Shown here: positions 36,727 to 47,104 of the stretch, piece after piece
Layout: every line of letters starts with the position of its first letter
How positions within the stretch are numbered: the first letter of the stretch is position 1
Translations under genes and position numbers: made by a program
NCBI GenBank assembly: GCA_919902735.1
Contig: CAKKRM010000240.1
Span: 1-64,000 of the forward strand
Length of the DNA: 64,000 bases
Reading direction: 5' to 3'
Origin: Anaerolineales bacterium
GTDB lineage: Bacteria; Chloroflexota; Anaerolineae; Anaerolineales; Villigracilaceae
The notes under the pieces: generated by a model
The model's input: the letters and a program-made list of their open reading frames with translations, nothing else
Told to the model about the DNA's origin: nothing
Databases searched by the model: none

Positions 36727-38457
36727 ATGCTAAAGGCGTTTCGGAGTTTATTACAAGCACCTGTATTTGAAGATAAAGAGCAAAACCGGCTTGGCGGGAT
36801 GCTCCATGCCATTACGCTAAGCGCATGGTTGATTCCCGTAAGCCTGTTAATTATTCCACTGCTTTTTCCGCAATTTATCTCCAGAAGCATCCCCGCTGCG
36901 GCGGCGACTATTCTGGTTAACGTAATTGTAACGATCCTCACACGCAGGGGCAACTTGCGCCCGGCCAGCGTTGTTTTTGTATTTGCATTGACTGTGGTAA
37001 TCACCTATGTCAGTATTAATTTCACCGGACAGCCCCGCCCATACATTCTATTCTTTGCGTGGATCATCACCCTCGCTGGCCTGCTCCTGGGAAGAAGCGC
37101 CGCAACCATTGTGGCTGTCTATTTTGTCTTATTGCAAGCAGTAATTATGGTCATGGTGGAAAACGGCCTCATGACGTCTGTAAATGCCCCCTTTTCGCCC
37201 ATTGGAAGTGTTTTCGTGTTTGGCGTGGGGTTCCTGCTTGTTTCAAGCACCGTTAACCTCGCAACCAAAAGTATTCAGGAACTATACGAACAAAGCAGAA
37301 AAAACGAATTGGGATTCGAGACCAGCAATAAAGAACTTACCAATTTGGCAAACACTCTTGAAAGACGGATTGCCGACCGAACTACAGAACTGGAAAACGC
37401 AAATTTACGCATTGAAAAGCGCGCCAGGCAATTCCAAACAATATCACAGATAACACGCACCATACTCTCCACCCAAAATCTTCAGGATCTTCTTCCTCAA
37501 ATTACGCAAGTTATCAGCCAGCAATTTGATTTTTATCACGTTGGGATTTTTCTGATCGACCCAAACAGGGAATATGCGGCGCTCAGCGCCTCCAACAGTG
37601 AAGGCGGGGAGAGAATGCTTGCCCGATCCCACAAACTTCGGATCGGACAAACCGGCATTGTAGGGTATGTGGCAAAAGCCGGGAAAGTACGCATCGCTCT
37701 CGATACGGGGGGCGACGCCATCTACTTCAACAACCCCGATCTCCCGGAAACGCGTTCGGAAATGGCGCTTCCGCTTTTTCAAGCAAGTGGAGAAATCATA
37801 GGCGTATTGGACATCCAAAGCGCTGTCCCAAACGCTTTTTATCAGGAAGATATTGAAGTCCTGACAACTTTGGCCGACCAGGTGTCTGTTGCAATTGCAA
37901 ACGCCCGCCTTTACGAAGAGACACAAAAAGCGCTGATCGAAGCTGAACTGGTATATCGCCATGAACTAAAAACAGGGTGGGAAAAATTTTCCCGTTCACA
38001 AAAACTTGCCGGCATTCGCAGGCGCAGCATGAAATCGAGCTTTCTGGCAGAGCCGCTGGATGTGCCGGGCGCAAAGGAAGTAATTCGATTTGGAAATATT
38101 TACCAGGAACAAGTGAAAGGCAGCAAAATATCCCAGCTTACAATGCCGGTAAAACTTCGCGGAGAAGTGGTTGGAGTGCTAAACCTCAAGGCAGACAACA
38201 ACCGCAAGTGGAGCGCGGATGAAATGGACATTATCACCGCAATTATCGAACGCGCGGCTCTGTCCATTGAAAATGCGCGCCTGCTAAACGAAAGCCGAAA
38301 GATCGCCGAGAAGGAACGCGCAATCAGCGAAATTTCCGCCAAGATCGGCCAGGGAACAGAAATCGAGACGATCTTAAGAACCGCTGTCAGGGAGTTGGGA
38401 ACCCAATTGAGCGGCGCCCAGGTCACAGTCGAGATCGGAGGCGAGGAAAATGAATAG
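36727..38457 (+). CDS. Polytopic membrane GAF sensor without output domain
   Basis: 576 aa; TM N-terminus; GAF FYHVGIFLIDPNREYAALSASNSEGGERMLARSHKLRIG. Confidence 0.87.
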   Translation: MLKAFRSLLQAPVFEDKEQNRLGGMLHAITLSAWLIPVSLLIIPLLFPQFISRSIPAAAATILVNVIVTILTRRGNLRPASVVFVFALTVVITYVSINFTGQPRPYILFFAWIITLAGLLLGRSAATIVAVYFVLLQAVIMVMVENGLMTSVNAPFSPIGSVFVFGVGFLLVSSTVNLATKSIQELYEQSRKNELGFETSNKELTNLANTLERRIADRTTELENANLRIEKRARQFQTISQITRTILSTQNLQDLLPQITQVISQQFDFYHVGIFLIDPNREYAALSASNSEGGERMLARSHKLRIGQTGIVGYVAKAGKVRIALDTGGDAIYFNNPDLPETRSEMALPLFQASGEIIGVLDIQSAVPNAFYQEDIEVLTTLADQVSVAIANARLYEETQKALIEAELVYRHELKTGWEKFSRSQKLAGIRRRSMKSSFLAEPLDVPGAKEVIRFGNIYQEQVKGSKISQLTMPVKLRGEVVGVLNLKADNNRKWSADEMDIITAIIERAALSIENARLLNESRKIAEKERAISEISAKIGQGTEIETILRTAVRELGTQLSGAQVTVEIGGEENE

Positions 38458-41400
38458 CCGCCGAAGAGACGAAATGATCAAGCCCGAAAATTCCGCCCCC
38501 ATTGCCAATATCGAATCATATGTGGGCAACGCCTATGCCGCCATTTGGATTCTGCTTGTCGCAGCGGCGCCTGCCATCGTGATCTTCCTGTATTTCGGTT
38601 TCGTAACCAACCAATGGCAATTGTTTGTGATCGCGGGCGCGGTTTCTCTGGCTTGCCTTGCCACAATTCCCCCTTATAGATTAATTAAGAACGGAATGCC
38701 AAACCGCGCAATGGGTATTATTATTGCGCAACTGATCGGCGTGTTGGTTGTCATATCCCTCCTGGTGGAAGGGCTTGGCGTAATTATTTCGCTGGCCGCG
38801 CTCATTACAACGATTGCAATTGCCAGCCTTGCCATGCGCTCAAAATATTCGCTGGCAGGGATATTCATCGGCATTAGCATAAGTCTGATGTTGTATGTTG
38901 CCGACCTAAACATTCACTTTGAACGGCTAAGCATCCCGGGGCTTTCGACCTACACACCCATTATCAATGTATTCCTTGCGATCCCGTTCCTGTTTCTTGG
39001 CCTGCGTCAATTCAACAATTTCAGCCTGCGGGTGAAGATCGCAACCGGCATTTTGGTAACCGGCGGTCTCGCCGTAATCACACTTTTATACTTTGGGCTG
39101 AATGCCGCCAACACCATTGTAGGCCAGCTTACAGGGAAATTTGAAGAAAGCGTCACCGATCAAACAGAAGCGGAAATACAAGCGGTTGTGCAATCAGAGG
39201 CCGACGAAGCCGATGAAATCTTTTTAGAGGCGCAAAGCCATTTGATGAGCGTTGCCCAGTATCGAACCCGCATCGAGAAGCAACCCGACTTATTTAACAA
39301 TGGGACTTATTGGAACTCGAGTGAGAAAATCTTCCAGCTGCCAGGAGGACAATACGGCAACTCCAGCCTGGACCCGGCCTCCATCTTCATCCCAAATACT
39401 TACATTGTAGATGAAACCATGCTCGCGGAAATGAACACCACCGCCTACCTGGATTTTGTAGCCCCGGAATACCTTGAAACCCACCCCGAGGTGGCCGCGG
39501 TTTATTACATCAGCAAACTAGGGTACACAACCTATTATCCCAATATCAACCTGGCCGAGGAGGTTCCCGCAGATTTCGACCCAACGAGCCAGCCTTTCTT
39601 TACCATTGCCAACCCACAAAACAACCCAGATCGCATACCGCGTTGGACAGACCCCTACCAGGACCCCGCCGGAGCAGGGTTAATCGTAACCTTATCCATC
39701 CCCATCTACTCAAGGACGGGCACGTTTATGGGCGTGGTCAGCGCCGATATTCAACTTTCAAAAGTTTCACAATCCATCTCCACTATCATGTTGACAGAAA
39801 ATGGATTCTCGTTTCTCGTGGATAAAAACGGATCCATCCTTGCCATGCCGGAACAGGGATACGCCGCCTTCGGGTTGCAACCTGAAGAAATTCCGATCAA
39901 CGAAAGCCCGAAACAAACCATCCTGGATACCAAATCAAACGACTTACAGCAAGTGACCCAGCGAATTATGAGCGGCGAAACAGGGCTGTTTATTGCCAAA
40001 ATCAATGCTGTTGAAAACTATGTCGCCATCGCATCATTGAAAACATCCGGGTACAGGCTTGCTGCATTTGCGCCCGCAAAGGAGTTGAATCAGGAGATCG
40101 TATCCGCCCGCGAAGATGTGCAAAAAGAAGTTCAGTCCAGTTTGCGGTCTGCCACAGCGATTCTTATTGCAATGTTCGTTGCGGCCCTGATCTTTAGTTT
40201 ATGGATTGGCAGCGTCATTACCAGGCCCATGAAGCGCCTTACAAGAACCGTGGAACAAATTGCAAATGGAGATATTTCAGCCCGCGTCGAAGTTTCATCC
40301 CAGGATGAAACAGGCATATTAGCCAGATCATTCAACATCATGGTCGAGAAACTAAACGACACCCTCCTCAGCCTTGAAGAACGCATCTCCGAACGCACAA
40401 AAGAAGTTGAAAAGATCAGCGAAAGCAATGCGTACCGCGCCTCTCAATTTGAATCCATCGCGCACATTTCCCGCACCATCAGCTCCACGCAAACCCTCGA
40501 CGCCCTGCTCCCGCAGATCACCGAAACCATTTCCGAAAGACTTGGCTTTTATCATGTAGGCATATTTCTTCTGGATGCCCGCAAGGAATATGCCATCCTT
40601 GTAGCCGCCAACAGCTCAGGCGGTAAAAGGATGCTTGCCCGCAGCCACCGCCTGCACGTAGGCGAAACAGGCATCGTCGGAAACGTCACCAAAACGGGAC
40701 AACCCCGCCTCGCCCTCGACGTTGGGCATGATGCGGTTTTCTTCAACAATCCCGATCTCCCGGAAACACGTTCCGAAATTGCGCTTCCCCTGCGCATTGG
40801 CTCCAACACCTTCGGCGCAATCGATGTGCAAAGCACAAAATCGAAAGCCTTCACGCAGGAAGATGTAAACATCCTCTCGACACTGTCAGAACTGGTAGGC
40901 ATCGCCATCCAGAATGCGCGCTCCTACCAGGAAAGCCGTGAAGCCCTCGCACAAGCCGAGATCGTATCATCACAATTAAGCGAACAACAATGGAGTCGAT
41001 TTCTGTCCCGCCAAACCATTGGAGGATATCACTTCGATGGCATCGAGGCGAAACAACTCAAGCCATCGTCGCAAGATGGAACCGCCCACGCCCAAAGCCT
41101 TACCATCCCATTAACCCTGCGCGGCACACGCATCGGCACACTCAAATTAAATGCAACAGACCCAAACCGAGTCTGGACGGAAGAGGAAATCGCCCTCGCC
41201 CACGCAACAGCAGAACGCACCGCCCTCGCCATCGAAAACGCCCGCCTGCTGCAAGACGCCCAAAAACGCGCCGCCAAGGAACGCACCATCGGCGAGATTT
41301 CATCAAAGATCGGCAGTTTGGTCAACCTGGAAAACATCGTTCAAACCACCATTCAGGAACTGGGCAGCACACTTCCCGGAACCGAGATCGCAATTCAATT

Positions 41401-41464
41401 TACACAGCGAAAGCCCAGGCAAAAAGAAAGCCCCGGAGCGCCAGATGCTATCAAAGATATTTGA
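38450..41464 (+). CDS. TM-Cache-HAMP-GAF membrane sensor without output domain
   Basis: 1004 aa; Cache-like GLIVTLSIPIYSRTGTFMGVVSADIQLSKVSQSI, HAMP, GAF; 8-nt overlap with upstream gene. Confidence 0.88.
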   Translation: MNSRRRDEMIKPENSAPIANIESYVGNAYAAIWILLVAAAPAIVIFLYFGFVTNQWQLFVIAGAVSLACLATIPPYRLIKNGMPNRAMGIIIAQLIGVLVVISLLVEGLGVIISLAALITTIAIASLAMRSKYSLAGIFIGISISLMLYVADLNIHFERLSIPGLSTYTPIINVFLAIPFLFLGLRQFNNFSLRVKIATGILVTGGLAVITLLYFGLNAANTIVGQLTGKFEESVTDQTEAEIQAVVQSEADEADEIFLEAQSHLMSVAQYRTRIEKQPDLFNNGTYWNSSEKIFQLPGGQYGNSSLDPASIFIPNTYIVDETMLAEMNTTAYLDFVAPEYLETHPEVAAVYYISKLGYTTYYPNINLAEEVPADFDPTSQPFFTIANPQNNPDRIPRWTDPYQDPAGAGLIVTLSIPIYSRTGTFMGVVSADIQLSKVSQSISTIMLTENGFSFLVDKNGSILAMPEQGYAAFGLQPEEIPINESPKQTILDTKSNDLQQVTQRIMSGETGLFIAKINAVENYVAIASLKTSGYRLAAFAPAKELNQEIVSAREDVQKEVQSSLRSATAILIAMFVAALIFSLWIGSVITRPMKRLTRTVEQIANGDISARVEVSSQDETGILARSFNIMVEKLNDTLLSLEERISERTKEVEKISESNAYRASQFESIAHISRTISSTQTLDALLPQITETISERLGFYHVGIFLLDARKEYAILVAANSSGGKRMLARSHRLHVGETGIVGNVTKTGQPRLALDVGHDAVFFNNPDLPETRSEIALPLRIGSNTFGAIDVQSTKSKAFTQEDVNILSTLSELVGIAIQNARSYQESREALAQAEIVSSQLSEQQWSRFLSRQTIGGYHFDGIEAKQLKPSSQDGTAHAQSLTIPLTLRGTRIGTLKLNATDPNRVWTEEEIALAHATAERTALAIENARLLQDAQKRAAKERTIGEISSKIGSLVNLENIVQTTIQELGSTLPGTEIAIQFTQRKPRQKESPGAPDAIKDI

Positions 41465-43172
41465 TTACTTTACAGATGAAGACGACAACGACCCGTCATT
41501 CGTTCGATTGACGCGGAATATTCTATTCTTCGTCCTCATTGTAAATATCGCCCTTCTGCCCCTGGTGACAGGCATCGTGGGAGAAGGCTCGCGCAACCCA
41601 CAGGCGTTGACAACGCTGTTCATCACACTCACCCTGGAATTGATCTCGCTTTACTATGTCCTTCGCGGAAGAATTCGCATGGCAAAGCTTGTCATCCCAA
41701 TCGCATTGCTTTCAGCCGTAACCATCATTGCCCTCGCATCGAATGGGCTGAAGAACACCGCCATGGTGGGGCTTCCAATAATTTTGGTGATCGCCGCCAT
41801 TCTTTTGGGCAGGCGTTCAAATTACACTATCGTCCCGCTTGCCATCGCGTCAGTGGCCGTTGTGGCCTATTATGATTTGAACCGCAAAATCCAATACATC
41901 CCTGCCGGAACAGACGACGCAATCGTCATACCGGTCCTTTTGCTGGGTGGCGCCGGAATTATCCAACTCCTGCTCAATCGTTTGAACGAAAGCGCCCAAA
42001 GCGCCCGAAAAAGCGGAGAAATTCAAAAACTGGAGAACGTCGAACTCAGCGACCTGCGCTCATCCCTCGAAGAGCGCGTCAATCAACGCACCCTCGAACT
42101 TGACCTTGCCAACCGCAACAACGAAAAACGCGCAAAACAGTTTGAAGCAATTGCCCAGGTCTCCCGCGCCGTATCATCCATCCAGGGGCTGGATGCCATC
42201 CTGCCACGCATCACCCAGGTGATCAGCGAACAATTCGGCCATTACCACACCGGAATTTTCATGATCGACGACAAGCGTGAATTTGCAGTATTACGCGCCG
42301 CAAACAGCGAAGGGGGGCAGGGAATGCTTGAAAGTGGGCACAAACTCCCCATCGGCCAGACCGGCATCGTAGGATATGTCACAGCCACCGGCCAGCCCCG
42401 CATCGCCCTGGACGTTGGAACTGATGCGGTTTACTTTGACAATCCATTCCTCCCAAACACCCACTCCGAAATCGCCCTGCCCCTCCACATCGCCGGGCAA
42501 ATCGTCGGCGCGCTGGATGTGCAAAGTGAAGTTTCAAACGCCTTCACAGAAAATGATGTTGAAGTATTATCCACTCTTGCAGACCAGGTCTCCATCGCCA
42601 TCCAAAATGCCCGCACGCTCGAAGAAGCGCACAAGTCGCTTGCAGAGGCGCAATCTGCATTTGGGCAATTAACCCAGGAAGCCTGGAAAATCCTGCGTCC
42701 CGAAACAGTGGCGCTGGGCTTTCAATTAATAGACCAGACCACAAAGCCGCTCGAAAAACCGCTCGAAGACCCCTTTATTCAGGAAGCGCTAACCAAAGGC
42801 GAAACCATCGTCACCACCCAAAACAACAAAACCTCGAATCTCACGATCCCAATTCGCCTGCGCAATGAAATCATCGGCGTGATGAACCTGAAACCAACTG
42901 GCGGCGCCATCATCACCCAGGACGAAGTGGACATTGCAGAAGCCATATCCGAGCGCCTTTCATTAGCCATTGAAACCGCCACCCTGCTGCGCGCCACCCA
43001 ACGCCGCGCAGATATTGAAAAAATCACAACCGATATTTCAGCCAAAGTAAGTTCATCCACCCGTTTTGATGTGATCCTGCAAACTGCCGCCCAGGAACTC
43101 AGCCGCGCGCTTGGCGGCGAAGTGATCGTGCAGATCGAGCCGGCCTCCATCGAACTAGGTGTGAAAAACTAA
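41445..43172 (+). CDS. Polytopic membrane GAF sensor without output domain
   Basis: Start reassigned from 41151 to ATG 41445 (MLSKIFDYFTDEDDNDPS); TM N-terminus and GAF; 20-nt overlap. Confidence 0.86.
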   Translation: MLSKIFDYFTDEDDNDPSFVRLTRNILFFVLIVNIALLPLVTGIVGEGSRNPQALTTLFITLTLELISLYYVLRGRIRMAKLVIPIALLSAVTIIALASNGLKNTAMVGLPIILVIAAILLGRRSNYTIVPLAIASVAVVAYYDLNRKIQYIPAGTDDAIVIPVLLLGGAGIIQLLLNRLNESAQSARKSGEIQKLENVELSDLRSSLEERVNQRTLELDLANRNNEKRAKQFEAIAQVSRAVSSIQGLDAILPRITQVISEQFGHYHTGIFMIDDKREFAVLRAANSEGGQGMLESGHKLPIGQTGIVGYVTATGQPRIALDVGTDAVYFDNPFLPNTHSEIALPLHIAGQIVGALDVQSEVSNAFTENDVEVLSTLADQVSIAIQNARTLEEAHKSLAEAQSAFGQLTQEAWKILRPETVALGFQLIDQTTKPLEKPLEDPFIQEALTKGETIVTTQNNKTSNLTIPIRLRNEIIGVMNLKPTGGAIITQDEVDIAEAISERLSLAIETATLLRATQRRADIEKITTDISAKVSSSTRFDVILQTAAQELSRALGGEVIVQIEPASIELGVKN

Positions 43173-43222
43173 TCTATTGACAACTTTAAGCTGAGGACCA
43201 GGTTATACAGGAGCTTTTTTTA

Positions 43223-44203
43223 ATGAAAACAAACATGACCATCAGGAGCCTATTGTTTATATTCACCGCCAGCATGTTGGCTGCATGTTCCGCGTTTCAA
43301 CCCGAGGAACAGTCGCTTCCTGCGCTACGCGTGGAATATAGTCCCTGGTGGGGTGATTACACCATCGTCATAGCGAAGGCCAATGGCCTTTTCGAAAAAT
43401 ATGGCGTTGAAGTTGAGGCCGTATACTATGATGTCTACTCCGATTCATTTGCAGATATGGCGGCTGGTCAATTGGACGGCGGCCTGTATGGTCTCGGCGA
43501 GGCTATGAAAGTTTCAGCTACCACGGAATTGAAATTGGTTGGTATTTACGATAATGGCGGTTTCAACACAATTATTGCAAAACCCGATATTACGAGCCTG
43601 GCAGACCTGCGCGGCAAGCGAATCGGTGTATTGTTAGGAACAGTCTATGAATTATTTGTCGTTCAGGCGCTTGCCAGTGCGGGCATCCAGCGCTCTGACG
43701 TTCAATTAGTAAACGTAGCCCCTGAGGATACAATCAGTCAATTTCCAAACAATCTTGATGCCGCCTATAGCTGGGAACCCGTCACGTCAGACGCAGTTGC
43801 ACAAGGCTTCAAAGTTCTTTTTACCAGTGACAAGATCGAAGAATTTGCAATACCCGATGGCATTTTTTTCCGCGCTTCCGTTGTACAACAACGGCCGGAG
43901 GATATCCGTGCCTTTATCAAAGCCTGGTACGAAGCGGTTGATTTCCGCCTTACAAACCCGGAAACATCCCGCCAGATCATAGCCGATTATATTGGCGTCT
44001 CAGTTGATGAAGTTTTCCCGGATCATCAACTTAAAATCATGACATTCACAGATAACCAGGGATACTTCGAGATAAAAGAAGCTGGCAAACCCAGCATTAT
44101 TATGAATACAGCTTCAACGATTGCGGACTTTTTCCTCCGCACAGGTATATTATCCAATTCTCCTGATCTAAATTCATTCCTTGACGCTTCCTATTTGAAA
44201 TAG
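43223..44203 (+). CDS. NMT1/SsuA/THI5-like substrate-binding lipoprotein (ABC permease/ATPase not present nearby)
   Basis: 326 aa; lipobox MLAACSAF; VEYSPWWGDYTIVIAKANGLFEKYGVEVEAVYYD...QLDGGLYGLGEAM; LADLRGKRIGVLLGTVYELFV. Confidence 0.88.
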   Translation: MKTNMTIRSLLFIFTASMLAACSAFQPEEQSLPALRVEYSPWWGDYTIVIAKANGLFEKYGVEVEAVYYDVYSDSFADMAAGQLDGGLYGLGEAMKVSATTELKLVGIYDNGGFNTIIAKPDITSLADLRGKRIGVLLGTVYELFVVQALASAGIQRSDVQLVNVAPEDTISQFPNNLDAAYSWEPVTSDAVAQGFKVLFTSDKIEEFAIPDGIFFRASVVQQRPEDIRAFIKAWYEAVDFRLTNPETSRQIIADYIGVSVDEVFPDHQLKIMTFTDNQGYFEIKEAGKPSIIMNTASTIADFFLRTGILSNSPDLNSFLDASYLK

Positions 44204-44234
44204 GTCATTCAATTCTCAGAGTAGTGAAAACCTT

Positions 44235-47087
44235 ATGTCCAATTTGCCAAGACCAGTATTTGCCAGTCAAACATCACTACCAGACGAGTTGCGCCGCAAG
44301 CAAAACGCAATACGCGTTAGCTTTATTTTAACTATCGCTTATTTGTCCGCGTTTACGCTTTACGCGTATCTTGCGCTCGAAGCGCGCTCCTGGCAGCTTT
44401 ATGGATTAAACGGGATCATGGCGGCCTTACTGGCAAGTTCGATAAGCGCCTTTGGGTTGATCCACCGAGATCGTATTGTTACAGGCGCATTTCTGATGAT
44501 TGGCACAATCGCAATAGGGTTTCCTCTTGCGATGATTTTAGAGTCAGGCCTCGGTCTGACATTGGGCATGGCAGCTCTTATGGGGATATCACTGATTTCC
44601 AGATTAACCCTTAAACAGCCGTATGAGGCCCGTGCGCTGGGAATCAGTGTTGTATCAGCGATCACTACTATTCTTCTCGATTATTCCCTTGCCATCGAGA
44701 GACCCTCCTTTCCGCTGATTTTGACCTATGTTCCCATCATTGCTACCATCACAATTGGTATATATGTTTTATTCATTGCACGGGAACTTCCAAATTACAA
44801 CCTGCGTACCAAGCTCATCCTTGCCTTCATTCTGGTTACCCTTGTGCCTCTCATTGTCCTGGGATATTTCTCAACCACCAGAACACGCGATATTCTTTAC
44901 CAAAACTCCACGACAGACCTCGAAGAGTCCGCCCATCTTCTTACACTCCAGGTGGATACGTTTGTCAATAATGAATTACGCAACTTGTACATTGAGTCGC
45001 AGGATCACAATTTTGTCCAATATCTATCGCTCACTCCCGCCCTGCGCGCCGGAAGCGGCGCCGAAAACAGCGCGCGCAAAGCGCTCACTGTTTTGTTTCG
45101 TAAAGACCCGGTATTTATTCAGTCCTACGCCCTGATCGACACAAATGGTCGAAACATACTAGATACAGCCGGCCAAAATCTCGGGCTTTATGAAAAGGAT
45201 TACGAGTATTTCAAAAAAACAGTCAGCGCAGGCGCACCAATCGTACATGGGCCTGTTTTCGACCAGCAAGACGGGCATGCCAGTTTATTCTTCAGCGCAC
45301 CGATAAGAAATGATAATGGCGGCTTCATTGGCATATTGCGAGTGGAATACAAGGCCAGCATCATCCAATCTATTGTGAATTCAACTTTCTCATTACAAGA
45401 AACTGACCGGTTAATCATGATCGTTGATCCGGAAACCTACGTCCGTATTGCGGATACAGGTGATATCGATGAATTATACAAATCGTTCAAGGATTTCAGC
45501 GCAACCGAAGTTGCCGAATTTCAGGCGCAAGGTCGAATGTTACCCGGCGCCCCGGCAGATGTGATTGATTTAACCGATCAATTTGTCGAAAGTGTAGATA
45601 ACCTAAGGACAACCCCTATCTTCAACGCCAACTCTGTTTACCTGGAAGGAATCGGCGTTGGCACAGGCGCTTTTCCGAAATCCGTGCCCTGGATAGTTAT
45701 TGTAAGCAAATCACAAAAAGGACTATTGGAGTCCATCAATACGCAAACACGCACGACAGTATTGATCTCCATGATATTGATAGCGCTTGCCACGCTGATA
45801 GCGTATTGGATTTCCTGGTTGTTGACCTCTCCAGTTAACAAACTCGCCGCTGTGGCGGATAAAATCGCGAACGGCGATCTAAGCGCCCGCGCGCACATCA
45901 CAACAGAAGATGAAGTTGGACAACTTGCAATCTCCTTCAATCGCATGACGGATGAACTTAATCTCATCATGAACGACCTGGGAATCCGTGTTGCAGAGCG
46001 AACGTACGAACTCGAAATTTCCCGCACACAAAGCGAGCGCCGCGCAAGTGAACTCCAGATCATCAGTGAAATATCAAAGGTGATTACCGGTGAACAAAAA
46101 TTAAGCGCCCTGCTCCCGTTGATCACCCATCTTGTCAGCGATCGATTTGGCTTCTATCACACAGGCGTATTCCTCATTGACGAATCAGGCAAATATGTTG
46201 TACTGCAAGCCGCCAGCAGCGAAGGCGGAAAAACCATGCTCGCCCACGGTCATAAGCTGGAAGCTGGCGAGAACGGAATTATCGGCCAGGTTGCAAAATT
46301 CGGCGTCCCCCGCATCCTGCTGAACATTGGGCCGGATACGGTTTTCTTCAACAACCCCCACCTCCCAGACACACGCTCTGAAATGGCGCTGCCATTGACT
46401 GCCCGCGGCAAAATCCTCGGCATACTGGATCTGCAAAGCGCCAAACCCGGCGCATTCACAGACTCAGACTTGAACACCATGAGCATCCTTGCGGACCAAA
46501 TCGCAATCGCCATTGAAAACGCCCGTCTCTTCCAGCAAACACAGCAGGCATTAACCGAAGCGGAAAGCCTGTATCGGCAAAATATCCAGGAAAGCTGGGG
46601 AGAGTTCAGCAACAACGAAGAGGCCATTGGATATCATCAAACATTAACAAGCGGCGAAAAACTGGCAAAGCCCATCGATACGGCTGAAATCCGCCAGGTG
46701 ATGAACCGCGGCAGCTCCATGGTATACAATGCCAGCGAAACCAACCAGGAGGCGTCGATTGTTATTCCGATCAAACTGCGCGGACAGGTAATTGGCGCAT
46801 TAAAAATCAACGCTCCTGAACAGGATCGAACCTGGACAAGGGACGAGGTCAACCTTGCAGAGACGATTTCAGAGCGTCTTTCCCTGTCCATTGAAAACGC
46901 CCGCCTGATCCAGGAATCTCAACGCCACGCATTCAAAGAGCAAACGATCAGCGAAGTTACAGGAAAGATCAGCGCATCCATTAATCTAAAAAACGTCCTG
47001 CAAACCGCAGTGGAAGAATTGGGGCGCGCCATGCCGGGCTCTGAAGTGATCATTGAATTTGAACAAAAGAACGGCAAAGTAATTTAA
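44235..47087 (+). CDS. TM-Cache-HAMP-GAF membrane sensor without output domain
   Basis: 950 aa; Cache SYALIDTNGRNILDTAGQNLGLYEKDYEYFKKTVSAGAPIVHGPVF, HAMP, GAF. Confidence 0.89.
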   Translation: MSNLPRPVFASQTSLPDELRRKQNAIRVSFILTIAYLSAFTLYAYLALEARSWQLYGLNGIMAALLASSISAFGLIHRDRIVTGAFLMIGTIAIGFPLAMILESGLGLTLGMAALMGISLISRLTLKQPYEARALGISVVSAITTILLDYSLAIERPSFPLILTYVPIIATITIGIYVLFIARELPNYNLRTKLILAFILVTLVPLIVLGYFSTTRTRDILYQNSTTDLEESAHLLTLQVDTFVNNELRNLYIESQDHNFVQYLSLTPALRAGSGAENSARKALTVLFRKDPVFIQSYALIDTNGRNILDTAGQNLGLYEKDYEYFKKTVSAGAPIVHGPVFDQQDGHASLFFSAPIRNDNGGFIGILRVEYKASIIQSIVNSTFSLQETDRLIMIVDPETYVRIADTGDIDELYKSFKDFSATEVAEFQAQGRMLPGAPADVIDLTDQFVESVDNLRTTPIFNANSVYLEGIGVGTGAFPKSVPWIVIVSKSQKGLLESINTQTRTTVLISMILIALATLIAYWISWLLTSPVNKLAAVADKIANGDLSARAHITTEDEVGQLAISFNRMTDELNLIMNDLGIRVAERTYELEISRTQSERRASELQIISEISKVITGEQKLSALLPLITHLVSDRFGFYHTGVFLIDESGKYVVLQAASSEGGKTMLAHGHKLEAGENGIIGQVAKFGVPRILLNIGPDTVFFNNPHLPDTRSEMALPLTARGKILGILDLQSAKPGAFTDSDLNTMSILADQIAIAIENARLFQQTQQALTEAESLYRQNIQESWGEFSNNEEAIGYHQTLTSGEKLAKPIDTAEIRQVMNRGSSMVYNASETNQEASIVIPIKLRGQVIGALKINAPEQDRTWTRDEVNLAETISERLSLSIENARLIQESQRHAFKEQTISEVTGKISASINLKNVLQTAVEELGRAMPGSEVIIEFEQKNGKVI

Positions 47088-47104
47088 CGATTAAGGAATT
47101 TATC

